Source: an uncultured Clostridia bacterium (lineage in GTDB: Bacteria > Bacillota > Clostridia > Christensenellales > UBA1242). Taken from it: a stretch of DNA of 64,000 bases. Below the pieces are notes generated by a model. That model had not been told where the DNA came from. It was given only the letters and a program-made list of their open reading frames with translations, and did not search any database. Position numbers and translations under genes: made by a program. The number at the start of each line of letters is the position of its first letter. The stretch's first letter is position 1. Of the stretch, positions 17,153-25,474 are shown in pieces. The stretch lies in contig CALVZK010000003.1 of assembly GCA_944372505.1 (NCBI GenBank), positions 1 through 64,000 of the forward strand. Direction: 5' to 3'.

Positions 17153-19246
17153 TTATATATTACTAAACTTTACAAAAGAAAAATCAATTTTTCTTGTATA
17201 AATATTAGCTGAAGTTAATTTTACGATGACTTTATCTCCAACTGAAAAGCACATTTTTTGTCCTTTTAATTTTAACTGTTTTTCAAATAGTAAGAATCCA
17301 TCATCTGGAAGATCTTCAATTTTTATAAGTCCTTCAACAGTATTTTTCAGTTCAACAAAAACGCCAAAATTGGTTACTGATGTAATAATTCCCTCAAACT
17401 CTTCTCCTATTTTATCCTTCATCAAATAAGCCTTCCAAAGATCATCTACATCTCTTTCACATTTTTCTGCGTTTTTTTCAGTTAAACTAGATTGCTCTCC
17501 TGCTTCAAAAGTAAATGTTTCTAACTCATCAACTCTCTGACCTGTTATTTTTTTGTGTAAACTTTCCTTTATAATCCTATGAATAGTTAAATCTGGATAT
17601 CTTCTAATAGGAGACGTAAAATGGCAATAATATTTTAATGCTAACCCAAAATGTCCTAAACATTGATTTGAATATCTAGCTTTTTGCATTGATCTTAATA
17701 TTACCTTATTTATGGTTTCTGTTATATCACTATTAGTAGATAATTTTATTAATTCCTGATAATACCCGGGAGTTATAATCTCTGGCAAACTCGGAGTTTT
17801 ATAGTTAAGACCTTTTAAATATTCTAAAACATTTATAACTTTTTCTTTTCTTGGTGCTTCATGCACTCTATATACAAATGGAATATCTTTATCACAAAAA
17901 TCTTTTGCAACAGTTTTATTTGCTAAAATCATAAAATTTTCAATCAATTTATGAGCATCATTTCTTTCTCTTTTTTCAAAATCAACAGCCATTCCATTTT
18001 CATCGAAAACAAACTGAACTTCGCCAATTTCAAAATCCAAACATCCTTCTTCTTTTTCTTTGTTCTCTATTATTTGAGATAATTCATTCATTAGAATTAA
18101 TTGACTAGAAACCTTTTCAGTTTTTTCGTCTGCTTTCTCACCACATAAAACTTTATATACATTCGTATAGTTTAATCTTGCTACACTTTTTATAAAGCTT
18201 TCTTTAATTTCATGACTTTTTACATTTCCATTGTTATCTATCTTCATAATACAAGATAGTGTCAATCTTTCAACATTTTCATTTAAAGAGCAAATACCAT
18301 TAGATAACTCCTTTGGTAACATTGGAAGGACAGATGTAGGGAAATAAACACTTGTACCTCTATTATATGCTTCTTCATCTAAAGCACTGTCATATTTTAC
18401 GTATTCTCCAACATCAGCAATATGAACACCTAAAATGTAACCATCTTCCGTTTTTTCTATTGATACCGCATCATCAAGATCTTTAGCATCTTCACCGTCA
18501 ATAGTAAAAATGATTTTATCTGTTAAATCTAATCTTCCTCTTTTTTGTTCGTCAGTTATAGTTTGAGGAATTTTTCTTGCTTCTTTTAAAACATCATCCG
18601 AAAAAACTTCATATAATTGATAATCTCTAATAATAGATAATTCGCAAGCCTTTACATCGTCATTTTTCCCCAAAATTTCATTAACTGTCCCAGAGAATAT
18701 ATTTCCTCTTACTAATTTTACTACAACTCTATCATTCTCTTCAAATAAAGATTTCCCCTTTATTATTTTTATTTTAAAAGGAATGTGATTGTTATCGGGA
18801 ACCAAAAAATAATTTCCTCCTATTTTTTCAACAACCCCAGAAACAAGAACAATTTCTTTATAAATTTTTACAACTTTTCCTTCTGCACTTTCTTGATTTT
18901 TAGATAAAATCTTTACAATGACTTTATCCCCATCAATAGCATTATTAGTCATATTAGCTGGAATAAAAATATCTTCTTCTTCACTATTATCAATTTTACA
19001 GAACCCAAATCCTTTGGCATTTCCAATAAATGTGCCTCTTACATAATCCTTTGAAGGAATAGCAATAAATTTCCCTTTCCTTTCCTCATAAATATATCCA
19101 TTATTTAAAAGTTTATTAAAATCTTGTTTAACCTCTTCAATATTAATTGAATAAGTTTTTGATATAAAATAAAAAAGATTGTCAAGCCCTTTGACGGCAA
19201 GACCATCCTTTTTTAACAAATCTAATATTTTCTGCTTTGCTTGCAT
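17153..19246 (-). CDS. rnr: Ribonuclease R
   Basis: This 697-residue 3'-5' exoribonuclease has an N-terminal winged helix (about residues 5-60), cold-shock OB domains with GNAKGFGFCKI, the RNB catalytic domain with the Mg-binding segment TIDGEDAKDLDDAVS (about residue 255) and HYCHFTSPIRRYPDL, and a C-terminal S1 domain (GEEFEGIITSVTNFGVFVEL). RNase R degrades structured and non-stop mRNA during trans-translation, which fits the smpB-ssrA neighbours. The start lies three bases after the secG stop, so the two are coupled. The long basic tail of the E. coli enzyme is missing. Confidence 0.96.
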   Translation of the reverse strand: MQAKQKILDLLKKDGLAVKGLDNLFYFISKTYSINIEEVKQDFNKLLNNGYIYEERKGKFIAIPSKDYVRGTFIGNAKGFGFCKIDNSEEEDIFIPANMTNNAIDGDKVIVKILSKNQESAEGKVVKIYKEIVLVSGVVEKIGGNYFLVPDNNHIPFKIKIIKGKSLFEENDRVVVKLVRGNIFSGTVNEILGKNDDVKACELSIIRDYQLYEVFSDDVLKEARKIPQTITDEQKRGRLDLTDKIIFTIDGEDAKDLDDAVSIEKTEDGYILGVHIADVGEYVKYDSALDEEAYNRGTSVYFPTSVLPMLPKELSNGICSLNENVERLTLSCIMKIDNNGNVKSHEIKESFIKSVARLNYTNVYKVLCGEKADEKTEKVSSQLILMNELSQIIENKEKEEGCLDFEIGEVQFVFDENGMAVDFEKRERNDAHKLIENFMILANKTVAKDFCDKDIPFVYRVHEAPRKEKVINVLEYLKGLNYKTPSLPEIITPGYYQELIKLSTNSDITETINKVILRSMQKARYSNQCLGHFGLALKYYCHFTSPIRRYPDLTIHRIIKESLHKKITGQRVDELETFTFEAGEQSSLTEKNAEKCERDVDDLWKAYLMKDKIGEEFEGIITSVTNFGVFVELKNTVEGLIKIEDLPDDGFLLFEKQLKLKGQKMCFSVGDKVIVKLTSANIYTRKIDFSFVKFSNI

Positions 19247-19249
19247 AGA

Positions 19250-19567
19250 CTATGCCCCATAAATAAGTTCACTTACGAAGAATAGGATAATACAAACAAA
19301 AATAATAACAGCCATTGCGATTGTAATTCTTTTTAATATATTATCTCTTGAAGCGCCCTTGTTTTGTGAATAATAACTTTCTTGTTTCCCACCGGTAAAA
19401 GCATCTAAACTTTGGGAGGAATCATTGGACTGCATTAAAGTAGTTATAATCATAACTATTGCACAAGCAACTACAATACCAAAAACCACATAACGAAAAA
19501 TTGGCAAAAATGAAGACCAAAAATCATGGACGACTTCATCTAAAAGAATTGAAACAAAACTAGTCAT
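19250..19567 (-). CDS. secG: Preprotein translocase subunit SecG
   Basis: This 105-residue membrane protein has two transmembrane helices (YVVFGIVVACAIVMIITTLMQ and the C-terminal ITIAMAVIIFVCIILFFVS). Between them is the SecG-type loop MQSNDSSQSLDAFTGGKQ...NILKRITI, corresponding to QxxKGGGLS...GA...FLxRxT in other SecG proteins. Thirty N-terminal residues precede the first helix. That is longer than usual, but the AGGAGA site supports the start. It stands first in the secG-rnr(-smpB-ssrA) order known from Bacillus. Confidence 0.85.
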   Translation of the reverse strand: MTSFVSILLDEVVHDFWSSFLPIFRYVVFGIVVACAIVMIITTLMQSNDSSQSLDAFTGGKQESYYSQNKGASRDNILKRITIAMAVIIFVCIILFFVSELIYGA

Positions 19568-19610
19568 AATCTCTCCTTAATTTAATACATTTTGATTTAA
19601 AATTAAAAAT

Positions 19611-19856
19611 TTATAAAATAGTTGCAAACCATACTGTAAACAATACAAAAATGATAATAAAAATAATTTGCAACCAATAAATTTTAAGTTTTTTATCCCT
19701 ATTAACTTTTCTTATTGCCCCCATACAAATTCCAGCAAAAAACATAAATGCAAGACAAGCAAATACTATCATACAGATCAGAACACCTGTTTCTCCAATA
19801 CTATCTTTTATTGAAACGCCCCAATCTTTTAAAAAATTACAAAGCAAACTATTCAT
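19611..19856 (-). CDS. Small two-helix membrane protein, unknown
   Basis: This is an 81-residue protein with a short amphipathic start (CNFLKDWGVSIKDSIGETG), then two transmembrane helices separated by a basic loop (RKVNRDKKLKIYW). AGGAGA lies just before the ATG. I cannot assign a family. It precedes secG on the same strand with a 43-base gap and may share the promoter at 19874-19902, which could link it to membrane insertion. That is inference from position. Confidence 0.65.
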   Translation of the reverse strand: MNSLLCNFLKDWGVSIKDSIGETGVLICMIVFACLAFMFFAGICMGAIRKVNRDKKLKIYWLQIIFIIIFVLFTVWFATIL

Positions 19857-19873
19857 ATTCTCTCCTATTTATA

Positions 19874-19902
19874 AGTATATCATATTAAATTCTAAATTTC
19901 AA
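19874..19902 (-). promoter_or_regulatory. Promoter of the secG-rnr-smpB region
   Basis: On the minus strand TTGAAA (19897-19902) is followed by 17 bases and TATACT (19874-19879), with TG one base before the -10 (extended -10). A second match, TTGACT (19956-19961) with 16 bases to TATAAT (19934-19939), lies upstream. The two may be tandem promoters. Confidence 0.6.
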
Positions 19903-20012
19903 TAATTAATACTATATTTACTTTGCTTAAATTATTATAATTATTTTTTATATTTAGTCAAATGATATTGAGAACTTAACATAAATATTTAAAAGAACTT
20001 TATAAGAATATG

Positions 20013-20043
20013 TCAAAAAAAGCAAGGGCTTTCCCTCGCTTTT
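20013..20043 (-). terminator. Terminator of the 76-residue membrane protein gene
   Basis: On the minus strand AGCGAGGG and CCCTTGCT flank AAAG and run into seven T. Confidence 0.85.
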
Positions 20044-20272
20044 ATGCATTTATAAGTCTTAAAATTCTGCCATTAACTATCATTAAAATTAAGTCGATAA
20101 GCCAAACGATATTAAATCCAAAGAAAATTCTAATGATACCAGCAACAATTTTCCCTTCAGATATTCTTGTACAAATACCTAAAATCCATGCAGTAACAGG
20201 AATAATTGCTAAAATAATGCTTAAAATTCTTCCTAGTCCAAAATAATCCTTACTTGATTTTCTTTTTGCCAT
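20042..20272 (-). CDS. Small hydrophobic membrane protein, unknown
   Basis: This 76-residue protein has a basic N-terminus (MAKRKSSKDYFGLG) and two transmembrane helices (ILSIILAIIPVTAWILGICTR; IIRIFFGFNIVWLIDLILMI). AGGAGGA gives a strong start. The shape recalls small TM2-like membrane proteins common in low-GC bacteria, but I see no decisive motif. It has its own terminator and lies between the secG region and tRNA-Gly. Confidence 0.7.
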   Translation of the reverse strand: MAKRKSSKDYFGLGRILSIILAIIPVTAWILGICTRISEGKIVAGIIRIFFGFNIVWLIDLILMIVNGRILRLINA

Positions 20273-20385
20273 ATTTAAATCCTCCTTCTTCTTTTATTAT
20301 ATATTCTCAACAATAAAAAAACAAACTTTTTAAGACAAAATTTGTTTTTTATTATCGTAAAATTTATTAAAATCTTTTTTAAAAC

Positions 20386-20411
20386 AAAAAAATGCTAGAC
20401 AACTCTAGCAA
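20386..20411 (-). terminator. Terminator of tRNA-Gly
   Basis: On the minus strand TGCTAGA and TCTAGCA enclose GTTG and are followed by seven T. Confidence 0.85.
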
Positions 20412-20419
20412 TTAATGAC

Positions 20420-20493
20420 TGGAGCAGGCAACGGGAATCGGACCCGCGAATTATGCTTGGGAAGCACACATTTTACCACTAAATTATGCCTGC
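20420..20493 (-). tRNA. tRNA-Gly (anticodon CCC)
   Basis: GCAGGCA/TGCCTGC forms the acceptor, the anticodon stem TGTGC/GCATA holds the loop TTCCCAA with CCC, and the T arm reads CGGGT-CCGATTC-CCGTT with a weak closing pair. The 3' CCA is encoded (20420-20422). CCC reads only GGG, so tRNA-Gly species for the other codons must be elsewhere. Confidence 0.93.
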
Positions 20494-20508
20494 GATTAAT
20501 TTAATGAT

Positions 20509-20537
20509 ATTTTATCACGCTTTAAAAATTATTGCAA
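20509..20537 (-). promoter_or_regulatory. Promoter of tRNA-Gly
   Basis: On the minus strand TTGCAA (20532-20537) is followed after 17 bases by TAAAAT (20509-20514), preceded by TG one base away. The tRNA begins 15 bases after the -10. The SRP RNA promoter has the same two boxes and spacing. Confidence 0.7.
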
Positions 20538-20572
20538 CTTTTTTAAAGAATTTTGTTTTTTGCAAGAATTAT

Positions 20573-22330
20573 TTATTCAACTGTTACACTTTTTGCTAAA
20601 TTTCTTGGCATATCTGGATTATTTCCCTTTTGTAAAGCAGTAAAATATGCAAGTTTTTGTAAAGGAATAATACTCTGCAGACACATAAATTCATCAAGAG
20701 TAGGTTTAATTTTTACAATATAATCAAACACATTTTTAAAATCTAATGAGATTTTAAAACAAGTAAATAAAATCAATTTCCCTCCTCTAGATTTTATCTC
20801 ACAAGCATTATTAATTGACTTTTTTAATAATTTTTTGTCTGTAATAATTGTAATGACTAAACTTTTATTATCAATTAACGCAAGTGTCCCATGTTTTAAC
20901 TCGCCACTAGGCATTGCTTGACAATTAATATATGATACTTCTTTAAGTTTTAAAGCTCCCTCTTGACAAGTTATATAATCTATCCCCCTACCAATAAAGA
21001 ACAATTGATCTTTTAATGAAATAATTTTAGATAATTTTATAATAATATCATCACTATTAAAACTTAAATCTTTTTGAAACTTTTTAAGTGTGGTAATATA
21101 TTCTTTTTTTGCTAAAACTTTTGATAAAATGTAAAGTACTAAAACTTGAGCAAAATATGCTTTAGTCGACGCAACTGCTCTTTCTTGCTCTGCAAATATT
21201 GGTAAAACAAATCGAGATTGTTTTGCTAATGTACTATATTCAACATTTGTAATAGATAAAGTTATAGAATTATGTTTTTGACAATATTTTAAAGCAGATA
21301 TTGTATCTGCAGTTTCTCCACTTTGTGAAATAAAAATACACAAACTTTTATCATCAATTAAATTGTTTTGATAAATAAATTCGCTAGCAAGTTCACAATT
21401 AACTTCAAAGTTTGTTTGATTTTTTAAATAATTTTTCCCAATAAGACCAGCATGATAAGCAGTGCCACACCCTATAATATAAATTCTATTTATATTGCAA
21501 TTTTTGATGTGTTCTAATATGCTTTGTATATTCTTAAGGTTATAATTTTGAATAATATTATTTAAAGCATCTTTACACTGATATATTTCTTTTATCATAT
21601 AATGACTATAACCATCCATTTTTTGAGAAGAAAATTTAAAATTAATTGATTTTGAGGTTTTTTCTACTTTGATGCCTTTATTATAAACATTTATACTATT
21701 TTTATCTATAAATCCATATTCTCCATCACTGATGTCAAAATATTTCTTGCTAAAATTAACAAAACAAGAAGGATCACTTGCTACCATAGCACGACCATTT
21801 TCAACTGCCACATACAGTGGAGATTTATTTTTAGCAAAATATAGTTTATTTTGATATTTGCTTAAAAGAACTAATGCATATGAACCTTCAAGTTTTTGTA
21901 AAACAACTTTTAAAGATTTTAAATTTAATTTATCTTCAAATAATTTTGCAATTACTTCGCTATCTGTGTCCCCACTAAAACGAACTCCATCTTTAATAAG
22001 ATTCGCTTTAAGAATATCATAATTTTCTATAATACCATTGTGTACAATTGCTATATCCCCACCTCTAGAAAATTGAGGATGAGCATTTTCAATACAGACT
22101 TTACCATGAGTTGCCCATCTAGTATGTGCTATTCCTATACCAAACTTTTTTTTATCTTTTACACTTTGCTTTAATACCTCTACTTTACCAACACGTTTGT
22201 TTAATTCTATTTTTCCATTTCTTAAAACAGCAATCCCCGCTGAATCATATCCTCTATATTCTAATATAGACAATCCTTCTAATAATATCTTTTCAACATT
22301 TTCACCTATGTAACCAACAATACCACACAT
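20573..22330 (-). CDS. glmS: Glutamine-fructose-6-phosphate aminotransferase (isomerizing)
   Basis: This 585-residue GlmS makes glucosamine-6-phosphate, the first step to UDP-GlcNAc. It begins MCGIVGYIG, so Cys-2 becomes the N-terminal nucleophile of the glutaminase domain. EYRGYDSAGI, HTRWATHG and HNGIIENY follow. Two SIS sugar-isomerase domains carry GCGTAYHAG, SQSGETADT and STKAYFAQ. The C-terminal DMPRNLAKSVTVE is the family ending. GGAGG precedes the ATG. Only about 80 bases separate it from the divergent gene, so there is no room for a glmS ribozyme. Confidence 0.97.
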   Translation of the reverse strand: MCGIVGYIGENVEKILLEGLSILEYRGYDSAGIAVLRNGKIELNKRVGKVEVLKQSVKDKKKFGIGIAHTRWATHGKVCIENAHPQFSRGGDIAIVHNGIIENYDILKANLIKDGVRFSGDTDSEVIAKLFEDKLNLKSLKVVLQKLEGSYALVLLSKYQNKLYFAKNKSPLYVAVENGRAMVASDPSCFVNFSKKYFDISDGEYGFIDKNSINVYNKGIKVEKTSKSINFKFSSQKMDGYSHYMIKEIYQCKDALNNIIQNYNLKNIQSILEHIKNCNINRIYIIGCGTAYHAGLIGKNYLKNQTNFEVNCELASEFIYQNNLIDDKSLCIFISQSGETADTISALKYCQKHNSITLSITNVEYSTLAKQSRFVLPIFAEQERAVASTKAYFAQVLVLYILSKVLAKKEYITTLKKFQKDLSFNSDDIIIKLSKIISLKDQLFFIGRGIDYITCQEGALKLKEVSYINCQAMPSGELKHGTLALIDNKSLVITIITDKKLLKKSINNACEIKSRGGKLILFTCFKISLDFKNVFDYIVKIKPTLDEFMCLQSIIPLQKLAYFTALQKGNNPDMPRNLAKSVTVE

Positions 22331-22427
22331 AAAACCTCCATAGTCATTTTATGAAGAAATTTATTTTAGTGCCATCTCTGTAACAAAAAAATACAATTTT
22401 TCATAATGAATATTGTTAAGGATAATC

Positions 22428-23039
22428 ATGACAAAAATTATAAATAAAAAAAGTTGTTATATTGATAAGAAAGTCAAAATAGGCAAAAATGTAACTATTT
22501 ACCCTAATAACATTATTGAAGGGAATACATATATAGATGACAACACAATTATTATGGAAGGCAATAACATAATAGATTGTAATATAGGAAAAAACTGCAA
22601 AATTCATAAAAGTGTTCTAGAAAAAAGTCAAATACATGACAATGTTTCAATAGGTCCATTTGCTAGAATAAGGCCTAACTCTATTATTATGAGTAATTGT
22701 AAAATAGGTAATTTCGTTGAAATTAAAAATTCTGTTATTGGTAGTAACAGCAAAATAAGTCATTTGGCTTATGTTGGGGACTGTGAAATGGGAAAAGATT
22801 GTAACATAGGCTGTGGCGTAATATTTGTAAACTATAATGGCAAAACAAAATCAAAGACAATTTTAGGCAATCATGTTTTTGTAGGCTCTAATTGTAATAT
22901 TATAGCTCCTGTTTTAATTGAAGATGATAGTTATATTTGTGCTGGAACTACAATTACAGAAAAAGTAAATAATGGAGATTTTGTCATAGGTAGAGTTAGG
23001 CAAGAAAATAAGACAAAAAAAGCAAAAAAATATTGGTAA
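22428..23039 (+). CDS. Stand-alone GlmU C-terminal domain: glucosamine-1-phosphate N-acetyltransferase
   Basis: I start this 203-residue protein at the ATG 22428 behind AAGGATA; a TTG five codons earlier is less likely. It consists of left-handed beta-helix hexapeptide repeats and keeps the acetyltransferase residues of GlmU: the arginine in GPFARIRP, the lysine in GNFVEIKN, the histidine in SHLAYVGD and the asparagine in VNYNGKTKSKTILG. The end (VIGRVRQENK..KYW) also fits the GlmU C-terminus. The N-terminal uridylyltransferase domain of normal GlmU (about 230 residues) is absent, and no remnant lies upstream. Neighbours glmS and glmM support a role in UDP-GlcNAc synthesis. Confidence 0.88.
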   Translation: MTKIINKKSCYIDKKVKIGKNVTIYPNNIIEGNTYIDDNTIIMEGNNIIDCNIGKNCKIHKSVLEKSQIHDNVSIGPFARIRPNSIIMSNCKIGNFVEIKNSVIGSNSKISHLAYVGDCEMGKDCNIGCGVIFVNYNGKTKSKTILGNHVFVGSNCNIIAPVLIEDDSYICAGTTITEKVNNGDFVIGRVRQENKTKKAKKYW

Positions 23040-23246
23040 AAATATCGAATATTATTTATTTTAATTTATTTTTAAATTTAAATTAAAAATATTTTATTTA
23101 AATAAATAATTAAATAAAAAAAATATTAAAAATATATTTAAAATATAAAAATAATACATTCAAAAAAAATAATAGTAAAAAAATCATAAAAAAAATAATT
23201 ATAAAATAATTGTTAATTTTTAATAAAATTCAAAAGGAGAAAATTA
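23040..23246 (+). other. Extremely AT-rich, nearly G/C-free intergenic tract
   Basis: Roughly 200 bases between the acetyltransferase and glmM genes contain only a handful of G or C before the ribosome site GGAG. There are many short A/T palindromes (for example AAATTTAAATT) and no ORF, hairpin with GC pairs or clear -35 box. Confidence 0.7.
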
Positions 23247-24539
23247 ATGGGAATATATTTTGGAACAGATGGTATAAGAGGTATTTATAGAGAAGAATTA
23301 ACACCATCTCTCGCATTTAAGTGTGGTAATAGTTTATCTAGATTTTGTTATAACAAAAAAGTGGTTATAGGAAGAGATACTCGCACAAGTGGAGATATTC
23401 TTTCTCTTTCCGTTACGAATGGTTTAATTGACAATGGGGTTGATGTGATTGATGTTGGAATTTGCACTACTCCTGCAATTGCTTTTTTGACGCAATTTTT
23501 AGACTGTGATTATGGTATTGTTATTAGTGCTAGTCATAATCCCCCTATGTATAACGGAATTAAGATATTTGATAAAAATGGTTATAAAATAAACGAACAG
23601 TTGGAAAACGAAATTGAAAGAAAACTTATGATACCCATTTCACAAGATTATGATAAAATAGGCAATTATTTTTATCGTCCTTCATATATTAAATATTACA
23701 TTAAAAGTATAACCGATAAAATTTCAAGTTTACAAGGGTTAAAAATTGTTTTTGATCTTGCAAATGGTGCCAGTTATAAAATAACAAGGGACGTTGTAAA
23801 TAAATTAAATTGTAATTGTAAAATTGTTAATGACAAACCGGAAGGGTTAAAAATTAATAATCAATGTGGGGCTTTATTCCCAGTAAACATTTCTAATTTG
23901 GTTAAAAAATACAATGCGGATTTAGGTTTTGCTTTTGATGGAGATGCTGATAGAATTATTGCATGTGACGAAAACGGAGAAATAATTGATGGCGACCAAA
24001 TTTTGTTTGTTTTATCACAAAATGAAAGTTGTATATCTAGCATAGTGGGTACAACTTTATCTAATAAAGGTTTTGAACTTGCTTTAGAAAAAAAAGGTAT
24101 AGCCCTTATACGTGCAGATGTAGGTGATAAATATGTTGTAGAACAAATGAGAAAAACAAATTCTCCTTTAGGCGGTGAACCATCTGGACATATTATAATT
24201 AAATCATGTAGTACGACTGGTGATGGATTGTTAGTTGCCTTAAAAATTGCTGAAATTTGTAAATTGAGCAATAAAAAATTATCACAATTAATAGATTATA
24301 CCCCATTTCCTCAAATTAACATAAATGTAAATGTCATAGACAAATTTAGAATTTTGAATTCTGAAAAATTAATTAGTGAAATTTTAAACATACAAAAGCA
24401 ATTTAAAAATAATGGTCGAATACTTGTAAGAGCAAGCGGTACAGAAAATAAAATTAGAATAATGTGCGAACATATTAATAAAAATGAAGCTATAAAAAAG
24501 GCAAAACATATAGAAAATTTGATTTTGCAATTAAATTAA
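23247..24539 (+). CDS. glmM: Phosphoglucosamine mutase
   Basis: This 430-residue alpha-D-phosphohexomutase converts glucosamine-6-phosphate to glucosamine-1-phosphate, the substrate of the acetyltransferase just upstream. Features in order are FGTDGIRG, the phosphoserine loop VISASHNPPMYNGIK (about residue 97), the Mg loop FAFDGDADR (about residue 233), the sugar loop GGEPSGH and the phosphate loop RASGTENKIRI. The FGTDGIRG start and the pathway neighbours favour GlmM over a phosphomannomutase or phosphoglucomutase. AAAGGAG precedes the ATG. Confidence 0.93.
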   Translation: MGIYFGTDGIRGIYREELTPSLAFKCGNSLSRFCYNKKVVIGRDTRTSGDILSLSVTNGLIDNGVDVIDVGICTTPAIAFLTQFLDCDYGIVISASHNPPMYNGIKIFDKNGYKINEQLENEIERKLMIPISQDYDKIGNYFYRPSYIKYYIKSITDKISSLQGLKIVFDLANGASYKITRDVVNKLNCNCKIVNDKPEGLKINNQCGALFPVNISNLVKKYNADLGFAFDGDADRIIACDENGEIIDGDQILFVLSQNESCISSIVGTTLSNKGFELALEKKGIALIRADVGDKYVVEQMRKTNSPLGGEPSGHIIIKSCSTTGDGLLVALKIAEICKLSNKKLSQLIDYTPFPQININVNVIDKFRILNSEKLISEILNIQKQFKNNGRILVRASGTENKIRIMCEHINKNEAIKKAKHIENLILQLN

Positions 24540-24555
24540 CAATCCAGGAGTAAAA

Positions 24556-25437
24556 ATGATAGTTTATAGAATTGATACAAATGATAGGTTGAGACATTTA
24601 ATTTTAGAAGATTATGATTTTCAATTAAAAACTCCTAAATGTTATCGAAAATCTTATCTTCAAAGCATTAAAGATTGCATTCTTTATCAAAACAACACTT
24701 TTGGGGATAAAAGCAGAAACGGTATTCATTTTTATCGTTTTGCATTAGATGCTTTTCATTTAAAAAAGCAAAATATGAATAACAATACAGAATTAAATTT
24801 TTGCATATATGACGTACCAAACGAATTACTCGAATATGGCTATGGAAATTATTTTCCTTTTGGAATCAAACCTGAATACGTTGCTAACAAAAATGACATA
24901 AATGCAAGTATGATAAAAAAAATATTTATTTCTGAACAAAAAATAAATCATATAATTTATGATGAACTTGATGAATATATAAAATATTATTCAACTGCTG
25001 GCAAAGCAATAGAAACTGCACTATCATATAAAGAGGAAAAAATAGATGATAGATTTAATTTTAATCATTTACCACGAGAAACTGGTGTTTTGAAACACTG
25101 TGAACATTATTTGTATAACATTTTTGCTTCTATTTATAAATCAGGTTATTTTAACGATAAAAAATATTTTGAACTTTTAAGTAAATTAAATGAAATTATT
25201 ATTAATTATTATAAACAATTAGATTTTTTAATTTATAATGAGGATAGTACTTTTTCAGTTTCTTCAGAAGACAATCCAGTAAAACAATTGAGTACAAAGG
25301 TACTAGAAATTCCTTCTCAAGAAATTACAAAAGAATTTATTGCTCTTGAAAAATACTATAATAAAAAAGTTAATGAAAACTTTTCTTTTAAATTTTATAA
25401 GGAAGAACAAGAAAAATTAAATGAAAAAGAAAAATAA
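24556..25437 (+). CDS. Unknown 293-residue protein downstream of glmM
   Basis: This soluble protein starts at an ATG behind AGGAG, 16 bases after glmM, so it is probably in the same transcript, and a terminator follows it. It opens MIVYRIDTND, has several aromatic-rich conserved-looking stretches (NGIHFYRFALDAFHL; YGYGNYFPFGIKPEYV; LPRETGVLKHCEHYLYNIFASIY) and ends in a charged Glu/Lys-rich tail. No signal peptide, transmembrane helix or nucleotide-binding motif is visible. I do not recognise the family. Position suggests, without proving, a link with amino-sugar or cell-wall metabolism. Confidence 0.7.
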   Translation: MIVYRIDTNDRLRHLILEDYDFQLKTPKCYRKSYLQSIKDCILYQNNTFGDKSRNGIHFYRFALDAFHLKKQNMNNNTELNFCIYDVPNELLEYGYGNYFPFGIKPEYVANKNDINASMIKKIFISEQKINHIIYDELDEYIKYYSTAGKAIETALSYKEEKIDDRFNFNHLPRETGVLKHCEHYLYNIFASIYKSGYFNDKKYFELLSKLNEIIINYYKQLDFLIYNEDSTFSVSSEDNPVKQLSTKVLEIPSQEITKEFIALEKYYNKKVNENFSFKFYKEEQEKLNEKEK

Positions 25438-25465
25438 AAATAGTGGCGATAACTCCACTATTTTT
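25436..25465. terminator. Bidirectional terminator
   Basis: AAAAATAGTGG and CCACTATTTTT form a perfect 11-base stem around eight bases, between convergent genes. Confidence 0.88.
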
Positions 25466-25474
25466 ATTTACTAA

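Noticed and set aside
22331..22412. Possible glmS ribozyme upstream of glmS
   Set aside because: Only about 80 bases lie before the divergent gene, too short for the ribozyme core, and no core sequence is seen.
23861..24271. Minus-strand ORF of 136 codons within glmM
   Set aside because: It is a reverse-frame shadow; glmM motifs cover the same bases.
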